From NCBI GenBank assembly GCA_963576735.1, contig OY755173.1, forward strand, positions 8,960,873 to 9,024,872: DNA of 64,000 nt, given 5' to 3'. The first letter of the stretch is position 1; each line of letters starts with the position of its first letter. This DNA is from Bedellia somnulentella (Eukaryota; Arthropoda; Insecta; Lepidoptera; Bedelliidae). The position numbers were made by a program, and so were the translations under genes. A model generated the notes under the pieces. That model saw nothing but the letters and a program-made list of their open reading frames with translations, searched no databases and was not told the DNA's origin. This document shows positions 11,018 through 21,440 of the stretch, piece by piece.

Positions 11018-11385
11018 AACAACCGTGATAGCCCAGTGGGTAGAACACTCGGTTATCGTGCAAACGACTAGTGTTCAAATCCTGGGTCGGGCCTACACCA
11101 ATTTGTCTTTTCTAAAGACATATGTGTGGTTAATTTATCATGGTTGTTAACGGTGAGGGAAAACATCGTGAGGAAACCCACACGGCTGAGTTGTACTTAG
11201 TCATGTGCCAGTGTATTCGTACAAAACGGCGATAGGCCTGCCCCCTATCACGTGAGTACACTGTCCATGCAAAACGTGGGTACTCTAAACACCAGGTGAC
11301 AAAGTCACGTGATGTTCAGAAGTATTAGTACCTCTGCCAACCCCTTCGGGGATATTCGGCGTGAACGTTTATGTTATGTTATTAT
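11018..11385 (+). mobile_element. SINE-A, full length reference copy
   Basis: Box A TAGCCCAGTGGGTAG, box B GTGTTCAAATCCTGG, body with AAAACATCGTGAGGAAACCC, and 3' end CTTCGGGGATATTCGGCGTG then AACGTTTATGTTATG. tRNA-derived RNA polymerase III SINE. Confidence 0.9.
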
Positions 11386-11474
11386 GTAATTGTAACAAGT
11401 TAATTGAATTAAAGATCATAATGCTTTGTGTCGTATCATTTTAAATTTATCGACTTATATTTCATATATTTCAT

Positions 11475-11728
11475 TGCCGTGTAGTGTGGGCTTAGAATAG
11501 CACTACCCTATTTCTTCCGGTGGGTGTACGTAAGAGGCGACTAACGGTATTGGGGCTTCTAAGGGATTTTTGGGCGATGAGGTTGGAGACCCATCACCAA
11601 CAACCTTTATATTACCATCTTTTCCCCACTTAACTTTCCAAAAGTGGCTGAGGAATTCTAATTTCTTAACACTGGCTACCCCATCTAGGGATTTATAGTC
11701 GTGAGTATATGTTTGTATGATTGTATTT
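11475..11728 (+). repeat. Rep-B, full length
   Basis: GCCGTGTAGTGTGGGCTTAG to GTCGTGAGTATATGTTTGTA. GAGGTTGGAGACCC resembles an RNA polymerase III box B. Confidence 0.8.
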
Positions 11729-12299
11729 CAATAAACAAATGTTCTTAACAAGTTTGTTAAGATTTTGGTTCAAACAAAGTCTCATTTCGAGCTCTCACGG
11801 AAAAGTTAAAACTGAAACTTTAAAAACTTTCTTAATTACGTGGATTTTTCTTTTAATGCTTTTGGATCTCATCCTCAACTAATCTTGAAATTTATTCTTC
11901 AGTCGTTTTCTTGATAATAGCTTCCATTCGGTAATACTAATTGATATTTGATTATCTTTCTTTTATTGTTTATTTATAATTTAAATTAGCCGATTCTTTT
12001 CTTAGAAACATAGCGATTACAATTTTAGAGAGTTCAAACCTAGTTTGCCTTGCTATTTACTTGGGAATATAACCCTAGTTATACTTAGAATATAAACGCT
12101 GGAAATAGTTATAAATGTATTCTATTGATATTATTTTATCAATTCAACGCTGCACTCCATTAGACTCAACATAAACCGCATTATTTCAGCGGCGCTTTTT
12201 ATTTTACGTTTTAATTTAGCTTTTTACTTTCCTGCTATGTATTAAAAGGCTTGTATATTTTACTTACACCCAACGCATTTGCTATAAGTCAATCAATAT

Positions 12300-12480
12300 C
12301 AATAATCAATAAATTTTATTAAGCATAAAGTTTACAATGGTACATCGGACTCCCCTTTTAAGTTATAAAACCTGTGTTAGGGGAGACCACTCTTTCGGAG
12401 ACAATACAAATTTGTGCTTAATACAATAAAACTAATACAATAAAACTAAAACTAAAGTGTCTTATAAATAAGTAATTGTT
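12300..12480 (-). mobile_element. Possible LINE 3' UTR fragment
   Basis: Read on the minus strand this has GTCTCCGAAAGAGTGGTCTC, CCCCTAACACAGG and a terminal TTAATAAAATTTATTGA. That resembles 3' ends of insect LINEs, but no coding part is attached. It could be a separate fragment or a distant part of the LINE at 12725-14368. Confidence 0.35.
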
Positions 12481-12724
12481 GACAACAATTTTTGTGTGAC
12501 GGTAGATTGAAAACCGAAAACAAAAATGAATCTTATCTATATTGTACTGAATCAAACAATACCCAGCCGTCCAAACATAAGAGGTCGGTCGTCCGCTGTC
12601 AGTTACAAGCCATTTTAAACTCTACGATTTATATAATATGGACGGACCACCGACGACGCGCTGCAGTTTGCAAGGGCCGGGCTGTGGTTTGTGGTTGATT
12701 AGACCACTGAGACTGTTGACTTAA

Positions 12725-14368
12725 AATAGTTAATCAATTATTATTTTTACGAAAATAATATTTATATCTTTTATTGTTATTTGATCTTCTTTTTATCTTG
12801 TTTTATTATTTATTATATAGACATATATATTAGTATACAATAAATGTAGCAATTTATAATAGTAGCTTTTCAGTTTCTTCATAATTAAGAGTTTTTAACC
12901 AGTTAGTTACCATTACTTTACATTCTTTTAATGATTTTGTATAAAAATTTATATTACTGTTCACTACATCATATAATTTTACTGACTGTTGATAAAATTG
13001 TTTTGCGGCAAAATCAGTTTTTATTTTTTTGTGTTTGATGACTGTGGTTTTGTTACGTTTTTTTAGAACAGAGTTGTCAAATTTAGCATTTTTGTGTACC
13101 TTAAGTACACACTGTAATATATAAAGTTGCCTTACTGAGAGCAGATCTGTATCCAAGTATAATTTAGTTGTAGAATATAGTTTTTTCCTATTTGACATAA
13201 CTTTTAGAATGAGTCTTTGTGTGCGTTCAATACTAATAAATGTTGTTTTGTGGGTACCACCCCATACACTAATACAATATAGGATTATTGATTCTACTAG
13301 AGCTTTGTAAATGTATCTAATAAGCGCAGGATCACAAATGTTACGTAGTCGTTTAAATATCCATACTAACTTTTTTGCTCTATTTGATACTGCGTCTAAA
13401 TGTGGGTACCATGTTAAATTTTTATCTATAATGATTCCGAGATATTTGATTTTAGGTACTCGTACAATTTTGGGACAGCTGCATTTACTAGTATAATCCA
13501 TATCGCATGTATGCGCAGTTAAAATATGATTATCACCAGGTTGTGTAGAATTATTTATTGAAAAAGTAACATAATTTGTTTTGCCCACATTTAATGACAG
13601 TAAATTTAAATTAAGCCAATGTAAAACCAAATGGAGACCATGCTCCGCAGACGAAAATGCATCAGACCAAGAATTTCCATGGAAAAGGAGGGCGGTGTCA
13701 TCAGCATAGCAATATATTTGTCCATTTGGAACTTTTATATTTGTCAGATCATTTATATAAATTAAAAATAATGTAGGTCCGAGTACACTGCCCTGTGGTA
13801 TTCCGTATTCCGTGGCAAACTCATCAGAACTGTAGACTTCGTTATTAATTTTAACTTTTTGTGAACGATTACGTAAATAATCTGTCATCAGTTCAAGAAA
13901 ACTCCCTCTTATGCCTATGATTTCCAACTTTCGCAAAAGTATCGGAACAGAGACGGTGTCAAATGCTTTCTTTAGATCAAGAAATATACAGAGTACTTTC
14001 TTTTTTCTATCCAATAAATTGGTGATATTATTTGTAAGATCTAAGATAGCGTCTTCCGTGCCGACACCTTCACGGAAACCATATTGTGAATCAGATAATA
14101 TATTATAGGCTTTAAGATAGTTAAATATTCTTTTATTAATTACTTTTTCTAGGATTTTCGCAATGATAGGTAAAACCGAGATAGGCCTGTAATTACTTTG
14201 GTCCGTCTTAGATCCATTTTTATGTATAGGATGTATAATCGATCTTTTGAGTAATTGAGGGAATTTACCATATTTAAGTGCTAGATTACAAATACGAGAA
14301 ATAAATGGAGCAAGAACTACTTTAGCCATTTTAATAAATTTTGTTGAAATGTCATCGCACGCATAAGT
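12725..14368 (-). mobile_element. 5'-truncated Jockey/CR1-like LINE
   Basis: The open frame plus an AT-rich 3' UTR. The 5' break coincides with a TA microsatellite that starts near 14378. The 3' limit is uncertain and is placed where very AT-rich sequence gives way to GC-richer sequence. Confidence 0.6.
12854..14329 (-). CDS. LINE reverse transcriptase fragment (Jockey/CR1-like)
   Basis: A 491-codon open frame covering the reverse transcriptase and C-terminal domain: HKNGSKTDQSNYRPISVLP, LCIFLDLKKAFDTV, YGIPQGSVLGPTLFLIYIND, and YCYADDTALLF with YADD near residue 208. A thumb/C-terminal region ends LILKVMSNRKKLY onward. The frame stays open a little upstream of the first ATG (DDISTKFIK) to about 14365, so the endonuclease domain is lost by 5' truncation and the ATG is not the original start. 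No internal stops. Confidence 0.9.
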   Translation of the reverse strand: MAKVVLAPFISRICNLALKYGKFPQLLKRSIIHPIHKNGSKTDQSNYRPISVLPIIAKILEKVINKRIFNYLKAYNILSDSQYGFREGVGTEDAILDLTNNITNLLDRKKKVLCIFLDLKKAFDTVSVPILLRKLEIIGIRGSFLELMTDYLRNRSQKVKINNEVYSSDEFATEYGIPQGSVLGPTLFLIYINDLTNIKVPNGQIYCYADDTALLFHGNSWSDAFSSAEHGLHLVLHWLNLNLLSLNVGKTNYVTFSINNSTQPGDNHILTAHTCDMDYTSKCSCPKIVRVPKIKYLGIIIDKNLTWYPHLDAVSNRAKKLVWIFKRLRNICDPALIRYIYKALVESIILYCISVWGGTHKTTFISIERTQRLILKVMSNRKKLYSTTKLYLDTDLLSVRQLYILQCVLKVHKNAKFDNSVLKKRNKTTVIKHKKIKTDFAAKQFYQQSVKLYDVVNSNINFYTKSLKECKVMVTNWLKTLNYEETEKLLL

Positions 14369-14377
14369 GCACCACTA

Positions 14378-14525
14378 ATATATATATATATATACATATA
14401 TATGTATATGCGTGAAATGGGGAAGTAAGAGCTTTAAGCTCTGAAATTCCTCAGCAATTTTGGCAATGAAATATACGATTCCTCAGCCATTATATTTTTG
14501 AAGATAAGATGCTAGCTTCATTACA
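14378..14525. repeat. TA microsatellite and degenerate rep-B
   Basis: TATATATATATATATACATA at 14378 onward, then AAATTCCTCAGCAATTTTGG and CAATG, a decayed rep-B minus fragment. Confidence 0.5.
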
Positions 14526-15196
14526 AAACCCCTTGGTTCATATTATAAATAGCTAAAAAATTCCCTATTAAAGTTATAAGGTATTCATGATAATATTTCA
14601 GAGATATCTATAGTTCAAATTTCAAATCAATAGTATGGAACGTAGCGGATACGTATATTTAAAATAAAAGACCATTGCTTATTATAGTGCAATATTTTAC
14701 CTTTATATACTATTTTAGGTCGTTCACTAGACATTATTGAACTCATTTTATAGATCCGTGTTGTAATTACCATAAAGACAATGCACCTGGTCGGGGTGTG
14801 TTCGCTCGCTGAGTAATTGTCTTCGCAGCCTCACCTATCATTAGCTTTGCCAGCGAATGGTGCCATGGGTACTTATTGGTTATCTTTTCTATCTAGGGCT
14901 CAATCTATGTATAGAAATAAGCTACTATTAGTGTGTACATGCATTCGATGTCGTTTTAAATACAGCTTATGGATGTTGTACAAAAAGTCCTGGAGTTACC
15001 AATTGACAAAAGGTAGGTTTTACTTTAGTTGCATGAAAAATTGCGGAATAATGGTTCTAAATGATGATAGTTTGAACACTATCACGAACAGATTTTCAGC
15101 AAAAATTTAAGGGTTGATCTATTTATCTATCAATTCTATTTTGACACAAAAACCATCAAAGATAAAGAAAAAAAACATTCATATTTACAATAAAAA

Positions 15197-15270
15197 CGTC
15201 ACCCTCAACGGGATTTCAACCCGCGTCCTCCAGCACCAGAAGCTTATCTATCCACTAGGTCGCGGGTTTG
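15197..15270 (-). repeat. tRNA-like SINE head
   Basis: Minus strand has CGACCTAGTGGATAGATAAG (box A region) and GACGCGGGTTGAAATCCCG (box B). The stems do not form a complete cloverleaf, so it is a SINE head or tRNA pseudogene. Confidence 0.6.
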
Positions 15271-15274
15271 TTTA

Positions 15275-17390
15275 TCTTGTTTGAATGGTGATCATCTATT
15301 ATTAGCCTTATTTCCTATATGTACTGCGTTTATTATGTTCGCTATTGGTGTTCATAAAATAAATAAATAAAATAAACAACTGAGTACTGCGTAGGAGTAG
15401 CAATCCCGATCATGTATCATACGCTGATACGTAGACATAACTCTTTACTTAGGACCACCGACAACGGATCGCTCTCGTAATAGCCTGCTCTAAGATATCA
15501 AAGTAATAAAGGCTCTGAAACATAATATCGAGCCAACGGGGTCAGCTATCAGCAGATTACACAGGAAAACAAAGGTTGACTCAGGGTTTTGATTATTTAA
15601 TGAGTTGGAACTTGGAAGTATCAGAATATTAAAGTAAGCACATTAAGATATCTATGAGTGTGAAAGGTTATAGATCTCGTGTCTTATTACAGCTATGTTA
15701 CAGTTTGTGATCTTTATGTTTTTACTTGTATGACTTGGTTGAAGGAATGGTGAACTTCGCATGGTAAAATAATATTCTTATACAATAAAAGAGTTTATAC
15801 TTTGATTATTATAATTATAATATCTAATAAACTTTGTGGCCTCATACTAAGAGAGTTTCTTTTTGTATTTTGATATTTTTCTGCGTTGTCCTTTTTGTCA
15901 AAATGGCCGAAGCCATGAGCCAATAAATCGAATATTTGGCGAATATTTGTTGCATCTTGACCTGGAAACTTAAAAATAAAGTGCAAGCAGGGTTAAAGTT
16001 TGTTAGAATGAAAAAACAAAAAATCTATATGGTACTTTAAAAAAAAATAGTTTGAATTTGATAAGATAAAAAAATAATAACAAAAATCTTATTACAAAAT
16101 ATTATATCAAAGGATATATATAAGTATAAGTGCTGGCTTGTCTGAAGCAGAAGTCTGGAATTTTACAAACCAGACCAAGCATATCACGCTGTGAATCTTC
16201 TTACCGGGAAGTTGAAAGCAAAAGCTTCTTAGCTGTTTTTGAACCTCATTTTTTTAAATGTGTATTGGATATGCATATGCATCTTTTTAAGTTAATAAGA
16301 TAACAAGTGATCAAAAAATAAAACTTAATAAAAGTAAACTGACACTGATTAAGATAGCTCCAAAGTTTCACTACAGTATTTACTAATAACATTGGATGGT
16401 GGTAGACAATTCGATTATAAATATAAAATTAACACACAAGTGACATCCTATATTTGAAAACTAACATCCCTATTCGTAAACGATTATTTCCAGCGGGGAT
16501 TGAATTTTATTTCTACACGTCTCACGAGGTAGCCTCCAAACTCCGACTCTGATGGAAGCGAACCACAAATGATCTAAAAAATAACTTGATATCAAAACAA
16601 GTGCCGGTCAACTTAATATCATTAACTGACATTATTAATTAAAATACATTTACGATCAATCAGTCGTATCGGATCGTGCCAATCAATATCGAAATCGAAA
16701 CATCAAAGGCGGAAACGGGCCGTGTCGAAAATGATCGATTCTGACCGAGTAATCTCTACAACGCTGCTCACTTTACACACAAAAAATCTGTTTTTAAAAC
16801 TTCTATTCGATACTGATTTAGTAGATTCGAGTGGGCGTTAGTTGACTATCATTAAAAAGTCAATTTATTAAATTTTATCGCGTAATAGTCAGCGATGGAT
16901 GAGACGCAATTAAGCTTTCGTATTATTTTTATCTTTTACTTAGTTAAACTACCGATATAAACATTCTGGTTTTGATATATTGATATTGTAACTAACTGAC
17001 CCACGCATCTTCATATGCGTCAACACGTAATTTCCAAGTTAAAATATTTGCTGCTCGGCTTTTTTAAGTTCTAGGTTGGAGCAGTAGTTCCTGAGATTAG
17101 TGCGATAAAAGACAAACTCTTCAGCTTCATAATATTTTAAATAAGCACTCGTGATGACACTAAAGTATAAGTACCGCGAGTTTAATGATTTTTTATTTTT
17201 TATATTTTCGCCAATGTAGGAAACGGATCAAATATGTTAGTTGTAATTATTTATCTACTATATAAAAAAAACAGTTTTAGTTATAAAACTTTTTCACAAC
17301 TCTAATGATTTTTATTTTATTCTCATTTTGTATATAGACGTCCGAAACATGATACTCTTTACTTAAGTTATTAAAGGTGCAGTATATGCA
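15275..17390. other. Intergenic, nothing firmly recognised
   Basis: AT-rich. A possible decayed SINE piece near 16490-16560 (CCAGCGGGGATTGAATTTTA). ORFs are short and unconvincing. Confidence 0.4.
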
Positions 17391-18092
17391 TACTTTGTCC
17401 CTCCTTTACTCTATCTTGTTCAATCCTGCTACCCCTTCTATCTAAAAGAACGTTTTCAATTCCTCTCTTCTTCCTATAACCTTAATTTACGTTCAGACCA
17501 TAATCTTCAATTATCTATTCCCTCTCATACAACCAATTTCTATGGCTCTTCTTTTTCTGTACACGCTGTGCAATTGTGGAACGCACTTCCGGTGGAGGTG
17601 CGATTGGCTAAATCACTGAATGTGTTCAAATATCTGGTGAAACAACACTATCTCACTGAAGCGCTGTGATACTCTTGCTTTTTAAACTATATATATTAAT
17701 TATATTTCTCAAACGTATATGTGTATTTTTTTTAGGTATTTGTATTGCTTGTATATACAAAAGTATGTAGTTATATATGTATGTGTTCATATTCGTTAAA
17801 TATCTATATTATTTTGTATGATTAATATTTATATTGTTATTTAAATTAAATAAGTTAGTTTTAAGTAAGCTTAATATATTATTATGTTTTTTTGGCCTTG
17901 TTTTATGCATCTACCCGAATAATTAATTTATCGATCTCACCTTCCAAAGGTTGTCTGGAAGAGATCGCTTTTAGCGATAAGACCGCCAGTTGTACCTCAC
18001 TGTAAACTGTTTGATCTTATTATTATTTTTGTAAATTTATGTTTGATGTGCAATAAAGAGTTATTCTATTCTATTCTTTTCTATTCTATATG
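17390..18092 (+). mobile_element. LINE 3' end with (TTCTA)n tail
   Basis: The C-terminal coding stub is followed by a 3' UTR containing GAAGAGATCGCTTTTAGCGA, a self-complementary block (GATCGCTTTTAGCGAT), then GTGCAATAAAGAG and a TTCTA-rich microsatellite tail at 18062-18090. Typical heavily 5'-truncated insertion. Confidence 0.8.
17394..17669 (+). pseudogene. LINE reverse-transcriptase C-terminus (fragment)
   Basis: An open plus-strand frame ending TGA at 17667-17669. It reads ...YPFYLKERFQFLSSSYNLNL and then SVHAVQLWNALPVEVRLAKS and VFKYLVKQHYLTEAL. The LWNxLPxxVRxAxSxxxFKxxVKxxYL pattern is the standard C-terminus of CR1/Jockey-group LINE proteins. Everything upstream is missing. Confidence 0.8.
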
Positions 18093-18124
18093 AAACGATT
18101 AAAAATATATGATATTATATGAAA

Positions 18125-18262
18125 ATGTAATAAAAGAGCATTTACGAGAAGAATAATGAATGTAAAGGAAGCAAGAGAGGTTTGTCAAGATTGTACTAAG
18201 TGGCGATCGATAGTCTCTGCATACCCCAATGGGAATAATGGGCGTGAGTATAAGTAAATAAT
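18125..18262 (+). mobile_element. LINE-L 3' tip fragment
   Basis: Contains AATGTAAAGGAAGCAAGAGA (NVKEAREV), GTGGCGATCGATAGTCTC and the GGGCGTGAGTATAAG tip. It directly follows the (TTCTA)n tail of another LINE. Confidence 0.75.
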
Positions 18263-18480
18263 AGGAAACGAAAAATTTTAAGAATCATCGATCTTAAGAA
18301 CATATATTCACAATCACTCATTCTAGATAATATAATTACATACTTTTCTAAAATGCAGATTAACACACCTAAAACCAACATTCTTCAACTAAAACCACAA
18401 CACAACTAAGACTTCTATCTCGATCATTTCAAAATGGGTTTCCTAGTAGTTTATCCATGACACTGATCAGCCATCTCCAC

Positions 18481-18612
18481 ATCTTGGTAGCTACGCCTGC
18501 CCCCGAGGTGAGCGTGTGCTGCCCCTCCCAGACTATACGCGGTAATATTACCGAGGTTCGCGCGCGCACAGCCTCGGGTCACTTGCGCGAGCAGCTGGCC
18601 CCAGAAAGCTCG
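18481..18612. other. GC-rich island with CGGTAATATTACCG palindrome
   Basis: High GC and CpG with GCGCGCGC, flanked by AT-rich DNA. The 14-bp palindrome is at 18540-18553. No ORF or known RNA recognised. Confidence 0.4.
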
Positions 18613-18864
18613 TAATAAGAAATTATTCATTATTACTTACACTGCGCATTTTGCATGCATTATTTCTGCCTGAAGAGAAAGTATATTTTATGGACCTACG
18701 TTGTTATTAGGGTCTGTGCATTCTATGAGTAGACGGGATGGTTGAATGTTACTGATATATATGGGGATATTGTTAGTGAAACTTAGAAACTTTATCCCTA
18801 TCTACGAGTCCGTATAAATATATACTATTATAAAACTGTACCTGTATATATTATTATGGTTATG

Positions 18865-19160
18865 TATTTAGCATTTGTCTTTTCTAAAGTCATATGTGTG
18901 GTTAATTTATCATGGTTGTTAACGGTGAGGGAAAACATCGTGAGGAAACCGACATGGCTGAGTTGTACTTAGTCATGTGACAGTGTATTCGTACAAAACG
19001 GCGATAGGCCTGCCCCCTATCACGTGAGTACACTGTCTAAGCAAAACGTGGGTACCTTCTCTGGAAACTAGATGGCGCTTGCCATGTGAGTTCAGAAGTA
19101 TTGGTACCTCTGCCAACCCCTTCGGGGATAAACGGCGTGAACGTTTATGTTATGTTTATG
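18865..19160 (+). mobile_element. SINE-A, second subfamily
   Basis: Lacks the head. Carries GGTACCTTCTCTGGAAACTA and GATGGCGCTTGCCATGTG instead of the CACCAGGTGAC block of other copies, a diagnostic shared with the 31.6-kb copy. Confidence 0.85.
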
Positions 19161-19204
19161 TTTATGTATTTAACAATATTTATTTTATTGCAAATATTTA
19201 TTTA

Positions 19205-19330
19205 TTGCCTGTGTAGTGTTGGCATAGAATAGTACTACCCCATTTCTTGCCGTCGTGGGTGGGAGTACCAACCAACTTTATTTTACCGTCTTTCTCCCAC
19301 AGGTATAACTGAAGTTATGTCCTCAGAGCT
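19205..19330 (+). repeat. Rep-B fragment
   Basis: CTGTGTAGTGTTGGCATAGA and TAGTACTACCCCATTTCTT, then CAACTTTATTTTACCGTC. Confidence 0.65.
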
Positions 19331-19529
19331 TTGAAAAGTTAAATAAGTATTAAATATAAAAAAAGGGTGATTGATAAATTAATAGTTATTCTTCTATCGA
19401 ATGTAAGATGGATTTTCAACTGCATCACCTACACTATCGAGGCAATGAATGTTGTAGTTGGGAAGAAGAACAGTCAGTACCATAAAATGAGAATACTAAA
19501 TATTAAGTTTTTTAAAGAGAGCTGTATAG

Positions 19530-19695
19530 AGTCGGTTGAAAATGGCACTAACCCATTTATTCCCGTGGTGGGTGTTGTAAAGGAGTATTAGGTCTTTTGG
19601 GCTTTTTGTTCTTACGAATCATCCAAAAGTGGCTAAGTAATTTCTAAGTCTTAAGATTTCATGTAATAAATAGCATGATTATATGTATGTTTGTT
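19530..19695 (+). repeat. Rep-B fragment, diverged
   Basis: CACTAACCCATTTATTCCCG and CATCCAAAAGTGGCTAAG mark two parts of the family. Confidence 0.55.
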
Positions 19696-19864
19696 TTTAC
19701 AAAGAGAGTGAACTTTTATGTGTCAATTTAATTATACCATAATTGTATTTATGACTAACAATCATAATCAACTGGACAGCTGCAGTTTTAATAGTCTCAT
19801 AGCCGTAAAAAGTAAGAAAATAACTGGTAAAACAGCAGTTTCACGGTTAAGATGGTCTTGATAA

Positions 19865-20090
19865 TCTGAATCCCTAGAAGGGGTAGCCAGAGTTAAGGAA
19901 TTAGAAATTCCTCAGCCACTTTTGGAAAGTTGAGTGGGGAAAAGATGGTAAAATAAAGGTCGTTGGTGATGGGTCTTAAAACGCAACGCCCAAAAATCCC
20001 TTTAAAGCCCCATTACCGTTAGTCGCCTCTTACGTACACCCATCGGTAGAAACGGGGTAGTGCTATTCTAAGCCGACACTACACGGCCTC
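19865..20090 (-). repeat. Rep-B, near full length, tail lost
   Basis: CCCTAGAAGGGGTAGCCAGA to AAGCCGACACTACACGG in plus reading. Confidence 0.78.
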
Positions 20091-20150
20091 CGTGGGTACA
20101 AGTACACGATTAGTCATATAATATTAACTTTAATAATGAAAAAAAACAGT

Positions 20151-20166
20151 AAGGAACCTTAGGCTT
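20151..20166 (+). repeat. Target-site duplication, left
   Basis: AAGGAACCTTAGGCTT, identical to 20766-20781. Confidence 0.9.
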
Positions 20167-20765
20167 TTTTTTTGTTTTTCGTGGGGAAATCCTCATGGAT
20201 CCGCCGTCACCCGGCGAGGTGACGAATGTATGTCGGACTCTTACCGACTATAACCCACGGTGGGCATCTATGGTACACATGTGCGGAGTCCCTAGCGACT
20301 TTACCATAGGCAACATCCACAGACTCCACGCACCTGCTGCAAAAAGCAGCCCATCTCATGGGACTTAAAATCCCCCACTCCTTCTTGTGCTTCCTCAGCA
20401 CCGCAGGCGGTTGGGCCACAAGTTCCAATTGCCCACCTCCTCGAGGTTCTCCTTGCGGATTTTTTAACGAGGTTTTATCCTCGGATTTTTGCGGAAGGTT
20501 TACTCCTCTTCCGATTTTTTATGGAGGTTTACTCCTTGCGGTCAAGCCTACGCCGCGGCAAGACCCTCGGCCCTGGAAGTGCAAAACTGCCAGGGTTACG
20601 AGTTTCCTTGATTTTTTAACGAGGTTGTCTCCTCACCCAGTCCGCTTACTACTCACTCTGAAAACAGAGGAGAGAAGCGGACCCTTGGTGCATTGGCGTC
20701 ACCCCGGGTAACCAGCCCGGGGCAACTGAGCCCCCACGCCACGACAAGGCTGCACCGTGTGGGGG
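20167..20765 (-). mobile_element. 599-bp GC-rich A-tailed retroposon with 16-bp target duplication
   Basis: Flanked by a perfect 16-bp direct repeat (20151-20166 and 20766-20781, AAGGAACCTTAGGCTT). On the minus strand it starts CCCCCACACGGTGC and ends with CCCCACGAAAAAC and an A-run. It holds no reverse transcriptase and no long credible ORF, so it looks like a non-autonomous LINE derivative or an unusual SINE. The interior contains four spaced units of GATTTTTT..GAGGTT..TCCTC type. Confidence 0.85.
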
Positions 20766-20781
20766 AAGGAACCTTAGGCTT
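20766..20781 (+). repeat. Target-site duplication, right
   Basis: AAGGAACCTTAGGCTT, identical to 20151-20166. Confidence 0.9.
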
Positions 20782-21371
20782 GGCACAACTTAGTCTAGAT
20801 TTCATAACTTTTTAGAGATAAACTAGCTGAACCCGTAAACGTTGTTTTGCCATATAAGCTATTTCTAGGGAATTACTTGTCAATAAAAAAAAAAAATTGT
20901 GAATACAAAATTTTCATTTAAATTGGTTGAGTCGTTTGGGAGAAGTTTGGTGAGAAATACTGTGACATGTGAATTTTACATACTCTTATTAGACTAGCAG
21001 CTCCATAGAGACTTAGCTAGTTTTTTACAGAATGTTTTAGGTAAAATGCGGCATGTATTAAATTTTAATCAAAAATGAATCCAATATTGGTCAGATCAAA
21101 GAACTAAAAACTCAAAAAAGAATTTCAAGCATAAACCGACTTACAATGTTATCCAATATAGTTTCACAGAACGTTTTATTTTCAAAATGTGTGTTCAAAA
21201 ACTGGAGCACAGGCTGTTAGTGCTGCAGCTAACTACGTGAAACGCTCTCTTCCTGCCACTAACATTGTTTGATGAATGAGACGAGATGAAATCACAAAGT
21301 GATTCCTTTATCTACGAGCGAGTCTAAAAATAAGACTCATGGAATTCCGAGATTATTTTCTGACGAAAAAA

Positions 21372-21440
21372 GCACGATTCGTGGCTATCGATCATCACTT
21401 TGTACGATCTTGACAAACCTCTCAACTACTTAAATCGTAG
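21372..21440 (-). mobile_element. LINE-L 3' fragment
   Basis: About 65 bp matching CACTTTGTACGATCTTGACA and AACCTCTC of the minus-oriented LINE-L copies. Neither the 3' tip nor the tail is kept. Confidence 0.55.

Noticed and set aside
18540..18553. Rolling-circle origin nonanucleotide (TAATATTAC) of a CRESS-type replicon
   Set aside because: Only a 14-bp palindrome, with no proper GC stem and no Rep ORF nearby. A 9-mer can occur by chance.
20358..20711. 117-codon plus-strand ORF
   Set aside because: Reads through the antisense of an A-tailed retroposon. No domain, repeat-driven composition.
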